Counted from the stretch's first letter, positions 25,236 to 34,942 are shown. The stretch: 64,000 bases of DNA from Hyphomicrobiales bacterium (GCA_900468535.1 UBTY01000021.1:98036-162035); one strand, 5' to 3'. Numbers and translations: made by a program. The notes: generated by a model from the sequence alone, not told the origin.

Positions 25236-26273
25236 TTATCGTTCGCGCTCGAAGCCGCTGAAAAACGCGGCAAGCGACGTGCCTATACTATCAAGGTTAT
25301 AGCCGCCCTCCTGCACGATCACCGTCGGCAGGTTCATGGCGGCAAAGAGACCGCCGATCGCACGGAAGCCGTCATCCGTCACCTTGAAGGGTGAAAGTGG
25401 ATCGCACCCGTGTGCGTCCCAGCCAGCGGAAAGCACCAGCGCCTCGGCGCCAAAAGCGCATAGTGCGTTCGCCAAGACAGTGTTGGCTGCGGCGAAAGCC
25501 GCGTCGTTGGCGCCAGCTTCGAGTGCTATGTTCAGGGTCGTATCGAGACCGGCACCTTTGCCGCGCTCGTGCGCAAATCCGCTGAAATATGGATAGCAGC
25601 CAGCAGGATCTGCATGAACCGATCCAAAGAAGACTTCGGGCCGCTCCACGAAAATCGATTGTGTTCCATCGCCATGGTGCATGTCGAAATCGATGACCGC
25701 GACGCGTTTGAAGCCCTTCAGGAGCGTCTCTGCCGCGATCGCTGCGTTGTTGAAGTAGCAGAAACCATTGGCGCGATCGCGATAGGCGTGATGTCCCGGC
25801 GGCCTGGACAAGGCGAAGGCATGTCCTTTCCCCTCCAGGACGGCTGCGGCAGCGCTGACGGCCGCTTGCGCGCTCCAGTATGCGGCCTCGTATGTTCCTT
25901 CTGCCACCGGACAGGAGAGGTCACCGAGATAGAGGCCCGCCTGCGCGTTGACCTTACCTTTCTCGATCAGGTCGCGGCTCACCGACGCGCGATCGTGCGG
26001 AAACACGTTCGGCATGACGTCGTGCGCGAACCCTGCCTCGCGCCAACGACGATGCGCCTCGCGCAACCAGGCGACATAGTCCGCATCATGCACGGCGAGG
26101 ATCGGCGCCAATCCGTGATCGTCAGGTGCGAGAACGTCGGCTCCGGCATCGATCAGCGCTGCCGTCAGTCGCTCGGTGCGCGCTGCGGTTTCCTGGGGCG
26201 GGATGAACGCACCATTATAGAACGAACGCTCTGGCCGATGTGCGGCCTGACGCGGCGAGAAATAGGCTTTCAT
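25236..26273 (-). CDS. Histone-deacetylase-fold amidohydrolase, probable acetylpolyamine amidohydrolase
   Basis: A 345-residue zinc hydrolase of the HDAC/acetoin utilisation/acetylpolyamine amidohydrolase family. Motifs are RPPGHHA (tandem catalytic His), GFCYFNNAAIA, the zinc ligands in DFDMHHGDGTQ, a later Asp in SAGWDAH, and the substrate-positioning EGGYN. Bacterial members deacetylate acetylputrescine or acetylspermidine to free polyamines. That job fits the surrounding polyamine importer, aminotransferase and aldehyde dehydrogenase. It is 7 bases downstream of the aldehyde dehydrogenase gene. Confidence 0.9.
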   Translation of the reverse strand: MKAYFSPRQAAHRPERSFYNGAFIPPQETAARTERLTAALIDAGADVLAPDDHGLAPILAVHDADYVAWLREAHRRWREAGFAHDVMPNVFPHDRASVSRDLIEKGKVNAQAGLYLGDLSCPVAEGTYEAAYWSAQAAVSAAAAVLEGKGHAFALSRPPGHHAYRDRANGFCYFNNAAIAAETLLKGFKRVAVIDFDMHHGDGTQSIFVERPEVFFGSVHADPAGCYPYFSGFAHERGKGAGLDTTLNIALEAGANDAAFAAANTVLANALCAFGAEALVLSAGWDAHGCDPLSPFKVTDDGFRAIGGLFAAMNLPTVIVQEGGYNLDSIGTSLAAFFSGFERER

Positions 26274-26280
26274 TGCATTC

Positions 26281-27741
26281 TCATTGCGGCCGGTTGTCGA
26301 AGCGGGTCACGAATTTCGTGTTGAGATAGCCGTCGAACGTTTCCGTGCCGCCCTCGCTGCCATGGCCACTGTCGTTGATCCCGCCGAACGGCGTTTCAGG
26401 CAGGGCCAGACCGAAGTGGTTGATGCTGACCATGCCAGCGGCAAGCGCCTGCGATGCGTGCTGCGCCCGGCTGCTGGAACCGGTGAAGACGTAGGAGGCG
26501 AGACCGAAAGGCAGGCCGTTGGCGCGCCGGATGACCTCTTCGAAATCGTTGAACGGTGTCACGGCGGCGATCGGGCCGAAAGGCTCGTCGTTCATCAGCT
26601 TCAGCGCATCGGTGCCACCCGCGACAACCGTGGGAGCGTAGAAGAAGCCGGCATTGCCGATGCGTTCCCCACCCGTCACGATTTCGGCGCCCTGTTCACG
26701 GGCGTCGCGAACGAAATCCTCCATGCTGGTCACCCGTCTGCCATGGCAGAGCGGCCCCATCTGGACGCCCTCGTCGAAGCCGTTTCCGACCTTGGTGGCG
26801 GCGATCTTCTCGGCGAACCGAGCGAGAAAACGATCGTGCGCCTTCGCCTGCACATAGAAACGGGTCGGTGAAATGCAGACCTGGCCGGCATTGCGCACCT
26901 TCTGCGCAGCGAGTGCGTCCGCCGAGGCATCGATATCAGCATCGTCGAAGACGATGACCGGAGCGTGTCCACCAAGCTCCATCGTTGAACGCTTCATGTG
27001 CCGCCCAGCAAGGGCGGCGAGCACCTTTCCGACCTCTACCGACCCGGTGAAGGAAATCTTCTTGACGTCAGGGGCAGCCAGAAGTGTCTCGGAAATATGC
27101 GCGGACGAACCCCAGACGATGTTGAGGCAACCGTCGGGCAAGCCCGCCTCCTGCATGAGCCTTGCGATCGAGACCGTCGAAGACGGCGATTCCGCCGGGC
27201 CTTTCAGGATGATGGTGCAACCGCTCGCCAAGGCCGCCACGACCTTGCGCAAAGCCTGGCTGAAGGGGAAGTTCCAGGGCGTGAAGGCGATGCAGACGCC
27301 GACAGGCTCCCGCGTCACAAGCTGCTGCACACGCGGATCGCGAGAGGGGATGATCCGGCCATAGATGCGGCGTGCTTCTTCGGCGTGCCAGTCGGCATGA
27401 TCAGCCGCGAAGCGGATTTCACCGACAGCTTCGGCCAGCGGCTTGCCCTGATCGCGCGTCATGCTGGCGCCGATTTCCTCGGCATGCTCGCGCGCGAGCT
27501 CGGCAAAGCGCCGCAGGATTCGGCCGCGATCAAGCGGCGAACGGTCCTTCCAGCTCTCGAATGCGCGTTGCGCCGAACTTACGGCCTGCGAGAGATCTGC
27601 GTCGGTTGCATGCGGCAGATGACCGATGATCTGGCCCGTGGCGGGATCGCAGACATCCTGGCTCCGTTCCCTTTCATAGATCCAGCGTTCATCGATGAGC
27701 ATGCCCAGTCGCTCGTAGCCGAAGTTGCTCGTACCTGACAT
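26281..27741 (-). CDS. NAD(P)-dependent aldehyde dehydrogenase (succinate-semialdehyde / aminobutyraldehyde type)
   Basis: A 486-residue aldehyde dehydrogenase. It has the general-base Glu in MELGGHAPVIVF, the catalytic Cys in NAGQVCISPTRF, cofactor-site FTPWNFPF and FTGSVEVGK, and the C-terminal PFGGINDSG. It oxidises an aldehyde to its acid; within this cluster, 4-aminobutyraldehyde (from putrescine) or succinate semialdehyde is most likely. It is 12 bases after the aminotransferase gene in the same operon. Confidence 0.93.
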   Translation of the reverse strand: MSGTSNFGYERLGMLIDERWIYERERSQDVCDPATGQIIGHLPHATDADLSQAVSSAQRAFESWKDRSPLDRGRILRRFAELAREHAEEIGASMTRDQGKPLAEAVGEIRFAADHADWHAEEARRIYGRIIPSRDPRVQQLVTREPVGVCIAFTPWNFPFSQALRKVVAALASGCTIILKGPAESPSSTVSIARLMQEAGLPDGCLNIVWGSSAHISETLLAAPDVKKISFTGSVEVGKVLAALAGRHMKRSTMELGGHAPVIVFDDADIDASADALAAQKVRNAGQVCISPTRFYVQAKAHDRFLARFAEKIAATKVGNGFDEGVQMGPLCHGRRVTSMEDFVRDAREQGAEIVTGGERIGNAGFFYAPTVVAGGTDALKLMNDEPFGPIAAVTPFNDFEEVIRRANGLPFGLASYVFTGSSSRAQHASQALAAGMVSINHFGLALPETPFGGINDSGHGSEGGTETFDGYLNTKFVTRFDNRPQ

Positions 27742-27753
27742 CTTGGCTCTCCC

Positions 27754-29139
27754 TCAGGCTACGTAGCCCTGCGCCCGCGCCCAGACGAGAGTATCGTCAA
27801 GCGCCGACTTCATACGTCCGATCAGATCATCGACCTGCTCTTCGGTGATGATCATCGCCGGGCAGAGGCTGACCATGTCGCCGAGGCCACGGGTGATGAC
27901 GCCGCGCTCGGTCGCGAACTTGCCAGCATGGTTGGCCACCGCCCAGGCAGGCGGGAAGCTTTCCTTCGTCGACTTGTCCTTGACAAATTCCAGGCCGGCG
28001 ACGAGACCGACGCCACGGGCTTCGCCGATCAGTGGATGCTCGCCGAGCTTCCTGATGCCCTCCTGGAACCGAGGGGCGACTTTGCGGACATGCGCGACGA
28101 TGTCGATCTCCTGATAGATCGTGAGTGCCTCCAGCGCCACCGCTGCCGCCACCGGATGGCCGCCATAGGTGTAGCCGTGGGAGAACGTCCCGATCTTGCG
28201 GCTCTGATCAACAAGCGCATCGGCGATCTTCTGGTTTATCATCAGCGCAGAGATCGGCATGTAAGCAGCCGAGAGCTGTTTGGCGCAGCTGATCATGTCG
28301 GGCTTGATTCCGTAGGTTTCGGAACCGAACATATTGCCAGTGCGCCCGAAGCCGCAGATGACCTCGTCAGCCACCAAGAGGATGTCGTATTTCTTCAGAA
28401 CTGCCTGGATCTTCTCGAAATAGGTCTTCGGCGGCGTGATCACGCCGCCAGACACCATGACGGGCTCAGCGAAGAATGCCGCGATCGTTTCAGGACCTTC
28501 GGCCAGGATCATGGCCTCGAGATTGCCCGCAAGCCGGGTCGCGAAGTGCTCTTCGCTCTCGCCGGGCTCTGCGAAGCGCCAATAGTGCGGGCAATCGGTG
28601 TGCAGGATGTTTGCGATCGGCAGATCGAAGTCACGATGGTTGAAGGGCAGACCCGTCAGGCTGGCCGTCGCGACCGTCACGCCATGATAGGCCTTGCGCC
28701 GCGAGATGATCTTCTTTTTCTCCGGCCGCCCCATCGCGTTGTTGTAGTACCAGATCAGCTTGATTGCCGTATCGTTCGCCTCGGAACCGGAGCCCGCGAA
28801 GAAGACCTTCGACATCGGAACCGGCGCCATCGACAGGAGCTTTTCGGCAAGCCGAATGCCGGGTTCCGTCGATTTGTGCGCGAAGGCATGGTAGAACGGC
28901 ATCGTCTTCAATTGGCGCGTCGCCGCCTCGACAAGCCGTGGCTCGCTGAAGCCGAGGCCAGCGCAGAAGAGGCCGGCAAGCCCCTCGATATAGCGCTTGC
29001 CTTCATCGTCGAAGACGTAGATCCCCTCGCCGCCCGTGATCACATGCGGCCCAACCTCCTGGTGCACAGCAAGGTTCGTGTAGGGATGAACCAGTGTCTC
29101 CTTGTCCAGGGCGTGGAGAGAATTCGGACGATCGTTCAT
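27754..29139 (-). CDS. Class III PLP-dependent aminotransferase (putrescine/omega-amino acid type)
   Basis: A 461-residue omega-aminotransferase. It shows GSGSEANDTAIKLI (phosphate pocket), the PLP-stacking AYHGVT, the Asp in LLVADEVICGFGRTG, the Schiff-base Lys in SCAKQLSAAYMPISA, and TFSHGYTYGGHPVA. Such enzymes move the amino group of putrescine or related diamines to pyruvate or 2-oxoglutarate, giving an aminoaldehyde for the downstream dehydrogenase. The start at 29139 is preferred because GGAG is six bases upstream; a start at 29151 adds MEPA only. Confidence 0.93.
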   Translation of the reverse strand: MNDRPNSLHALDKETLVHPYTNLAVHQEVGPHVITGGEGIYVFDDEGKRYIEGLAGLFCAGLGFSEPRLVEAATRQLKTMPFYHAFAHKSTEPGIRLAEKLLSMAPVPMSKVFFAGSGSEANDTAIKLIWYYNNAMGRPEKKKIISRRKAYHGVTVATASLTGLPFNHRDFDLPIANILHTDCPHYWRFAEPGESEEHFATRLAGNLEAMILAEGPETIAAFFAEPVMVSGGVITPPKTYFEKIQAVLKKYDILLVADEVICGFGRTGNMFGSETYGIKPDMISCAKQLSAAYMPISALMINQKIADALVDQSRKIGTFSHGYTYGGHPVAAAVALEALTIYQEIDIVAHVRKVAPRFQEGIRKLGEHPLIGEARGVGLVAGLEFVKDKSTKESFPPAWAVANHAGKFATERGVITRGLGDMVSLCPAMIITEEQVDDLIGRMKSALDDTLVWARAQGYVA

Positions 29140-29182
29140 GGCAGGCTCCATAAGGAATGCTGTGGTGTTCTTGAACTATTAC

Positions 29183-30232
29183 TTAGGCGATGACGTGAAC
29201 GTCCTCGCTGCGCCAGGTCACGTGACATTCGGAAACGCCATCGAGCTTGCGCGCATCGACGCCCGGCACCCGCATGCGGATCGCTTGTGCCCCGAGCTTG
29301 CCGATGACGAGGAGGTTGTCGCCGTAGTTGATAGTCGTTTCGATCTTCAGTGGTTGGCGGCTCGATCGAGCGTCGTCGCTGATACGGATCATCTCCGGTC
29401 GCAGCAGAAGATCTGCCTTGCGATTGCGCTCGGCGGCAGCTGCCTTCGTTTCGACGATTCCGACCGACGTTTCGAAACGACCATCGCCTAGCGACGCGGC
29501 CGAAATGATGTTGCTGTCCCCGATGAAGGACGCAACGAACCGCGTTTTCGGAGCGAAGTAGATTTCGTTCGGCGTCCCGATCTGCTCGATCCGCCCCTGA
29601 TTGAAAACAGCGATGCGGTCGGACATCGTCATGGCTTCCGTCTGGTCGTGGGTCACGTAAACCATCGTAACGCCAAGATCCTTGTGGATGCGCTTCAGCT
29701 CCACCTGCATGTGCTCGCGCAGCGCCTTGTCGAGAGCTCCAAGCGGTTCATCAAGCAGAATAACATCGGGCTGGAAGACGAGAGCTCGTGCCAGCGCGAC
29801 GCGCTGCTGCTGGCCACCCGAAAGCTCGGACGGGACGCGCTTTTCAAAACCCTGGAGGCCGACCTTGGCGAGCGCTTCGCGCGAGCGCCGCTCCTTCTCC
29901 ATCTTTTCCAACCCGCGCATCCGCAGCGGAAATGCTACATTGTCGGCGATGCTCATATGCGGAAAAAGCGCGTAGTTCTGGAAGACCATTCCGATGTTGC
30001 GCTTGTGCGGCGGCAGGTTGTCTATGGCGCGGTCACCTAAGCGGATCTCGCCGCTTGTCGGATGCTGGAAGCCAGCAATCATCATCAGCGTGGTCGTCTT
30101 GCCGGAGCCGGACGGTCCCAGAAAGGAAACAAATTCTCCGGCCTTGATGTCGAGCGAAACATCGTCGGCAGCCATGTGCTTGCCGTCATAGGTCTTGTTG
30201 ACATTTCGAAGCGTGAGGGAACGGGCGTTCAT
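29183..30232 (-). CDS. potA: Polyamine ABC transporter ATP-binding protein (PotA type)
   Basis: A 349-residue ATPase of the spermidine/putrescine (POPT) family. Walker [11 protein letters not shown]-loop in [12 protein letters not shown], signature [15 protein letters not shown], Walker [14 protein letters not shown]-loop [13 protein letters not shown], followed by a TOBE domain with [15 protein letters not shown] precedes the ATG at 30232. It is the last gene of the importer, followed by the catabolic genes 43 bases downstream. Confidence 0.92.
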   Translation of the reverse strand: MNARSLTLRNVNKTYDGKHMAADDVSLDIKAGEFVSFLGPSGSGKTTTLMMIAGFQHPTSGEIRLGDRAIDNLPPHKRNIGMVFQNYALFPHMSIADNVAFPLRMRGLEKMEKERRSREALAKVGLQGFEKRVPSELSGGQQQRVALARALVFQPDVILLDEPLGALDKALREHMQVELKRIHKDLGVTMVYVTHDQTEAMTMSDRIAVFNQGRIEQIGTPNEIYFAPKTRFVASFIGDSNIISAASLGDGRFETSVGIVETKAAAAERNRKADLLLRPEMIRISDDARSSRQPLKIETTINYGDNLLVIGKLGAQAIRMRVPGVDARKLDGVSECHVTWRSEDVHVIA

Positions 30233-30246
30233 GGCTTTGCTCCTAA

Positions 30247-31077
30247 TCAGGATGCCGCAGCGGCAGGTTGGGTGGCGCCGTTTGGTTCCGCGCTGTCGGC
30301 GGACCGCTTGGGGCGGCGCATGATTTGTGGCGCGAGCCAGATGCAGATCCCGGCGAGCACGAGCAGGAAGAGGAACGATGATGCCGCCGAAATGGTCGGG
30401 TCTGCCTCCTGGCGAACGGCGTTGAACATCTGGCGCGGCAGTGTTGCCTTGTCACGACCGGAGATGAATAGAGAGATCACGGCTTCGTCGAAGGAAGCAA
30501 TGAAGGCAAACAGCCCGGCCACGGAGAATGCCGGGCGCAGGATCGGGAAGGTGATCAGGCGAAACGTCGTGAACGGCGAAGCGCCGAGGCTCATCGCAGC
30601 GCGTTCGACCGACTGGTCAAATCCCTTGAGCGCCGCCGTAAGGATCAGCGTCGACATCGGCATCGCGATACAGCTGTGCGCGAGGATGACACCGACATAG
30701 CTCTGCACCAGATGCAGCTTCCCGAAGTACATGTAGTAGCCGAGCGCCATGACGATCGTCGGAACGATCATCGGCAGCATGATCAAGAGATTCAACAGCC
30801 CGCGACCGACGAAGATGTGGCGCACGAGGGCAAAGGACGCCGGCACGGCCACCACCATCGTCACGCAGACGGTGCCGATGCCGATGATCAGGCTGTTGAC
30901 GAGCGGCTGTGTCCAGTTCGGATCGGAGAAGAAGCGCGCATAGTTGGCCAGCGTGTAGCTCGGCGGCGGAAACGCCAGCGAAGCAGAAGAGCTCAGCGAC
31001 ATCGGCAAGACGACGAACATCGGCGCCGCGACGATGGCAATGATCACGAGTGCGAGTGCACGGACCCAGGGACTCAT
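30247..31077 (-). CDS. potC: Polyamine ABC transporter permease (PotC type)
   Basis: A 276-residue inner-membrane permease with six hydrophobic segments and an EAA-like loop around VERAAMSLGASPFTTFRLITFPILRP. The start ATG overlaps the stop of the upstream permease gene (ATGA). It pairs with the PotB-type protein to carry putrescine/spermidine-like substrates delivered by the binding protein at 32058-33134. Confidence 0.92.
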   Translation of the reverse strand: MSPWVRALALVIIAIVAAPMFVVLPMSLSSSASLAFPPPSYTLANYARFFSDPNWTQPLVNSLIIGIGTVCVTMVVAVPASFALVRHIFVGRGLLNLLIMLPMIVPTIVMALGYYMYFGKLHLVQSYVGVILAHSCIAMPMSTLILTAALKGFDQSVERAAMSLGASPFTTFRLITFPILRPAFSVAGLFAFIASFDEAVISLFISGRDKATLPRQMFNAVRQEADPTISAASSFLFLLVLAGICIWLAPQIMRRPKRSADSAEPNGATQPAAAAS

Positions 31078-31925
31078 CGGTCACCTCCTGCCCACAGTCG
31101 GTCGAGACCGAAGAAGCGATTATAGACGGCATAGATTGCAAGCGTGAGTGCGAGCAGCACAATGGAGATTGCGGCGCCGAGGCCAAAATCGAGGGTTTGT
31201 TCGATCTGGTCACCGATGATGCCGGCGATCATCTGGTCGCGCGGGCTGCCTAGCAGCACCGGCATGACGTAGAAGCCGAGGCACGAAATGAAAACCAGAG
31301 TACAACCGTTGACGATACCTGGCGCACTCAATGGCAGATAGACGGTCGTGAAGGCACGCAGAGGGTTTGCACCGAGGTTCTGGGCTGCTCTCATGTAAAG
31401 CGGATCGATGCGCTTCATCACAGCATAGAGCGACATGGTCATGAACGGGATCAGCGCATGCGTCATGGCAAGGGTCGCGCTGAATGTCGTGTAGAGAAGC
31501 TTCGGGGCCGGATTCCACCCGAGCCAGACAAGCAAGGCGGTCACGGGGCCCTGATTGCCGAGGATGACCATCCAGGCGTAGGTGCGAACCAGATAGCTGG
31601 TCCAGAAGGACATCGCGATCAGCGTCAGCAGAAACATCGCGAGACGCCTTGAACCGTTCGCCGCGGCGTAGGCCAGCGGATAGGAAAACAGCAAGGCCAG
31701 CACGGTGACCATGAAGGCAGTCTTGAAGGTCTGCAGCAGGACCGAAGCGAATAGGCTGGAATGGGTGAGACGCGCAAAATTCTGCAAGCCGAAGGCCGGT
31801 TGCGAGATGCTCATCCACCCGACATAGCCGAGCGGCACCAGAAAGAAGACCGAAAGAAATATCACCGCTGGCGCCATCAGCGGTATCGGCCCTGCGACCA
31901 GGGCCGGAGACGCTCGGAGTTTCAT
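31074..31925 (-). CDS. potB: Polyamine ABC transporter permease (PotB type)
   Basis: A 283-residue permease with six membrane spans, starting with a cytoplasmic N-terminus and the span LMAPAVIFLSVFFLVPLGYV. The EAA loop appears as MRAAQNLGANPLRAFTTVYLPLSAPG. It is translationally coupled to the PotC gene. A hairpin lies between it and the upstream binding-protein gene. Confidence 0.92.
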   Translation of the reverse strand: MKLRASPALVAGPIPLMAPAVIFLSVFFLVPLGYVGWMSISQPAFGLQNFARLTHSSLFASVLLQTFKTAFMVTVLALLFSYPLAYAAANGSRRLAMFLLTLIAMSFWTSYLVRTYAWMVILGNQGPVTALLVWLGWNPAPKLLYTTFSATLAMTHALIPFMTMSLYAVMKRIDPLYMRAAQNLGANPLRAFTTVYLPLSAPGIVNGCTLVFISCLGFYVMPVLLGSPRDQMIAGIIGDQIEQTLDFGLGAAISIVLLALTLAIYAVYNRFFGLDRLWAGGDR

Positions 31926-32019
31926 CGCCTTGCTCCTTCATCATCGGACTGGGTTCGATCATCGAACCCAGGAGTTACGTCGAGGCGTCAGACGCAGCCA
32001 ATCCCGAGGTATTGATAAG

Positions 32020-32048
32020 TCCGGTCCCGATGTCAGTCCGGGACCGGA
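32020..32048 (-). other. Hairpin between polyamine-binding protein and permease genes
   Basis: TCCGGTCCCG (32020-32029) and CGGGACCGGA (32039-32048) form a perfect 10-bp stem with a 9-base loop. It lies 10 bases past the stop of the binding-protein gene, before the PotB gene on the minus strand, where it could protect the upstream message or partly terminate. Confidence 0.65.
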
Positions 32049-32057
32049 ACACTCATG

Positions 32058-33134
32058 TCAGATGCCAACCCAGCTTTCGAAGCGGCTTGTCACCTCGTCC
32101 AACTGCGGCAGCAGCTTCGCCGCATCGATCACCACGGCCTTGGCCAGGTGCTCGGGATAGGTCGGCATGTAGATCGCGACGTCCTTCGGGATGAAATCGA
32201 ACGATTTCGGGTTCATCGGGCCACTCTGGTCCTTGATGCAGAACTTTGCGAGGCCTTCGGCATTGCCGGCGATATGATTGAGCAGCTTGAAGCCGTTCTC
32301 GGCGCGGGGCGAGCCCTTTGCCACCACCCAGCAACCCTTATCGATGACTGCCTGATCCCAGAGGATTTCGACCTTGTCCTTGGATCCTTCCTGCGCGGCG
32401 CGGGCATCGGAGTTCCAAACGGCTGCCATGTCGACCTCGCCGTCCAGGAGAACCTGCCGGGCCTGCGGCCCCGCGGTCCACCAAACGCGAACATCCTGCT
32501 TGACCCGATCGAGGGCAGCGAAGGCGCGATCGATGTCGAACGGAAACAGCTGATCCTTCGGAACGCCATCGGCCAGCAAGGCGAAGGTCATGACACGCAC
32601 GGCATGGCGCTGCATGCTGCGGGCGCCGGGGAACTTCTGGACGTCGAAGAAATCGGCCCAAGTCTTGGGCCCGCCGTTCGGAAACTTCGACGCATTGTAA
32701 GCCATCTGGTTGGCGAATCCATGCGTCGCGACGCCGTTCTCGTAGATAGCGCCTTCCCACAACGCGGAAGCGTCGACATGCCCTTCGAGCGGCTCGATGA
32801 GGCTCGCGGCATTGGCCCGCGCAATGTCGGCAACACCGAGCGTGGTGACGTCGAATTCGTATATACCGGTGCTTGCCTGCGCCGACAGCTTGGCGAAGGA
32901 GATCGGCGAGACCGTGCGGATCTCGACACCGGTCTTCTCGGTGAAGGGATCAAACAGGTTGGCTTTTGCGGAAGCCTCCCAGTCGCCACCCCAAGTGTTG
33001 ACGTAAAGTACGTTCTCCTCGGCGGTTGCGCGCCGGACGAACGGCGACGCGAGCATCGCCGCGCCGAAAAGGCCTGCCCCGAGCACAGTACGACGTGACA
33101 GGGCGGTAGCTGATGCTTTCTTGAACTCTTCCAT
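32058..33134 (-). CDS. potD: Polyamine ABC transporter substrate-binding protein (PotD type)
   Basis: A 358-residue periplasmic binding protein of the spermidine/putrescine group, with NTWGGDWEASAKANLFDPFTEKTG near the mature N-terminus and WTAGPQARQVLLDGEVDMAAVWN. The leader has a twin-arginine motif (SRRTVLGAG) and hydrophobic stretch, so Tat export is likely. It heads the PotDBCA importer. Specific ligand (putrescine, spermidine or an acylated form) cannot be read from sequence. Confidence 0.9.
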   Translation of the reverse strand: MEEFKKASATALSRRTVLGAGLFGAAMLASPFVRRATAEENVLYVNTWGGDWEASAKANLFDPFTEKTGVEIRTVSPISFAKLSAQASTGIYEFDVTTLGVADIARANAASLIEPLEGHVDASALWEGAIYENGVATHGFANQMAYNASKFPNGGPKTWADFFDVQKFPGARSMQRHAVRVMTFALLADGVPKDQLFPFDIDRAFAALDRVKQDVRVWWTAGPQARQVLLDGEVDMAAVWNSDARAAQEGSKDKVEILWDQAVIDKGCWVVAKGSPRAENGFKLLNHIAGNAEGLAKFCIKDQSGPMNPKSFDFIPKDVAIYMPTYPEHLAKAVVIDAAKLLPQLDEVTSRFESWVGI

Positions 33135-33233
33135 CCGTCTTTCTCCTTATTCGAATGGTCGGTTGATTGCTGTTCCGGGAGCCGCTCGATCTGGCGACTC
33201 TTCTTGTTCTTGGATGCCTGATTTCGGAATCGG

Positions 33234-34205
33234 TCAGTGGTCGCGGAAAACCTCGGAATAGAGGCGCAACCAGTTGTCGCGCAGTATCTTCTTGGCCTCT
33301 TCCTGATTGAAGCCGACACGCAGCAGTGCCGGTGCCACTTCCTTCAGATTGTCGGGCTTCAGCAGCCATTCCGGTTTCGGCACCGCGCCGGGCGTTGCCG
33401 CCGAGCCCGCACCGTACTGAACCGAACGGGTCCAGCGGCCCTTGCGCATCCAGTCATAGTCGCGCTGGGTATGATTGTGCGAAATGTCGGTGCCGATGCC
33501 GACATGATCGATGCCGGCGATATCGACCGTGCGCGCCACCATTTCGCACCAGCCGTCCACGGTTGCGCAGGCGCTGTCGGGCGTGATGTTGCGGTAAGCA
33601 ACGCAACCGATGACGCCGCCACGTTCGGCCAGGGCCTTGATGACCTTGTCGGACTTGTTGCGCTTGTGGGCAAAGAGGGAGGCGGCATTCGCGTGGGTGA
33701 TGGCCACCGGCTTTTGCGACCACTCGATCGCATCGAGCGTCGTCTTGTCGCCAACGTGGGAGAGATCGACCAGCATGCCGACCCGGTTCATCTCGCGCAC
33801 GACATCCTTGCCGAAGCGAGCCAGGCCGCTGTCGTTCTCCTCGTAGCAGGAGCCGCCAAGTTCGTTCTGGTTATTGTAGGTAAGCTGTACGACGCGAATG
33901 CCGAGCTCGGCGAAGAATTCGACGAAGGCGATGCGGTCCTCGAAGAGGTTCGAGTTCTGGTAGCCAAGCACGACCGCGAGCTTTCCGTCACGTTCGGCAC
34001 GCTCGATGTCGGCGGCCGTCTTGGCGATCAGGATCAGGTCGCCGTTCTCCCGCTCCATGTCGCGCCAGCGCGCCAGAGAATCCAAGGACTCCATCGTTCC
34101 TTCCCAGAAACCGAGCGTCGGCGTGACGGCGCTATAGCCCCCGCGCTTCAGCGCCTCGAAGGATTCCCGGTTGAAATGTCCGCATTGAAGAGCATCGATA
34201 ATCAT
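33234..34205 (-). CDS. M19 membrane-dipeptidase family protein with altered metal site
   Basis: A 323-residue protein of the renal-dipeptidase (M19) TIM-barrel family. It keeps His150 in VDLSHVGDKT, His171 in VAITHANAAS and Asp240 in GIGTD, equivalent to human His198, His219 and Asp288. The N-terminal HxD zinc ligands are replaced by IIDALQCGHFN, and the bridging Glu of the GxEG motif is Gln83 in GYQNSN. It may bind one metal or act on a different amide. The start at 34205 matches the family N-terminus; longer frames do not. It lies between the polyamine importer and two unrecognised genes. Confidence 0.82.
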   Translation of the reverse strand: MIIDALQCGHFNRESFEALKRGGYSAVTPTLGFWEGTMESLDSLARWRDMERENGDLILIAKTAADIERAERDGKLAVVLGYQNSNLFEDRIAFVEFFAELGIRVVQLTYNNQNELGGSCYEENDSGLARFGKDVVREMNRVGMLVDLSHVGDKTTLDAIEWSQKPVAITHANAASLFAHKRNKSDKVIKALAERGGVIGCVAYRNITPDSACATVDGWCEMVARTVDIAGIDHVGIGTDISHNHTQRDYDWMRKGRWTRSVQYGAGSAATPGAVPKPEWLLKPDNLKEVAPALLRVGFNQEEAKKILRDNWLRLYSEVFRDH

Positions 34206-34216
34206 GGTCTTTCCAT

Positions 34217-34942
34217 TCAATGTTTGGCTGTCGCTGCACCGGACTTGGGTGCGTCGGCCAGAAGCAGCGAAAAGTCGGTCTCGTCCTCGTCCTGACGTCC
34301 GATCACCTTGCCGTCTGCCTCGACAATGATTGGGCCGGCATGTCGGCGCGACGTGTAGGAATCGGGCGCAAGCGCATCGGCCGAGCGATGATAGAGTTCC
34401 CACCAAAGGGCGGCATTCACGACGAGTCCGCTGCGGCGGATCGTGTCCAAGAGAGCGATCTGCGAAGGTTCTGTCGCCGGTGAAACCGTGACGGTGGCGG
34501 ACGCGCCCGCCTCATCGATCGCAACGCGTGCCTGCAACGCAAAACGCTGGGCCAGTGCTTCGGCGACGCGCAGTTCGCTGATGTCGGAGACATTGCGAAC
34601 GCTGACCGTTCCCTCACCGCCAACACGGAGATTATCGACAGCAAGCCCGAGCGCGGCATCGGCGACGATCCAGGCATGCTGCCCCCCGCCATCAACGCTC
34701 AATCCCGCGTCGTCGTCGAGTGAGATCGCATGCGGATCGGCAGCCTTGACCGCTTCGAGGTTGTCGCTCACCCGGGAAAACCCGCCGAGGCCAAGGGCCG
34801 CCGAATAGAGGGCGCAGTCCCGCAGAGCGGGAACGAGGCCCGGTTCCACACGGGTCACCTGAACGAGACGCTCGAACACCATGCGCATTTCGCGCAGGCT
34901 GACGGTCAGCGACGAGGAGGGATTGGACTGGCAAGTGCTCAT
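34217..34942 (-). CDS. Conserved-looking protein of unknown function, 241 aa
   Basis: I do not recognise this family. The protein has no signal peptide and no membrane segment. It contains mixed alpha/beta sequence with no known catalytic motif; visible features are an Asp-rich turn (SLDDDAGLSVDGGGQHAW) and an acidic C-terminal region (GRQDEDETDF). The ATG at 34942 overlaps the stop of the 578-residue gene upstream (ATGA), and the dipeptidase-like gene starts 11 bases after its end. Codon use matches its neighbours, so it is very likely a real gene that works with the dipeptidase-like protein or the 578-residue protein. Confidence 0.75.
   Translation of the reverse strand: MSTCQSNPSSSLTVSLREMRMVFERLVQVTRVEPGLVPALRDCALYSAALGLGGFSRVSDNLEAVKAADPHAISLDDDAGLSVDGGGQHAWIVADAALGLAVDNLRVGGEGTVSVRNVSDISELRVAEALAQRFALQARVAIDEAGASATVTVSPATEPSQIALLDTIRRSGLVVNAALWWELYHRSADALAPDSYTSRRHAGPIIVEADGKVIGRQDEDETDFSLLLADAPKSGAATAKH

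Noticed and set aside
27928..29193. 421-codon open frame antisense to the aminotransferase
   Set aside because: Long only because of GC-rich third positions; the aminotransferase motifs on the minus strand are unambiguous.
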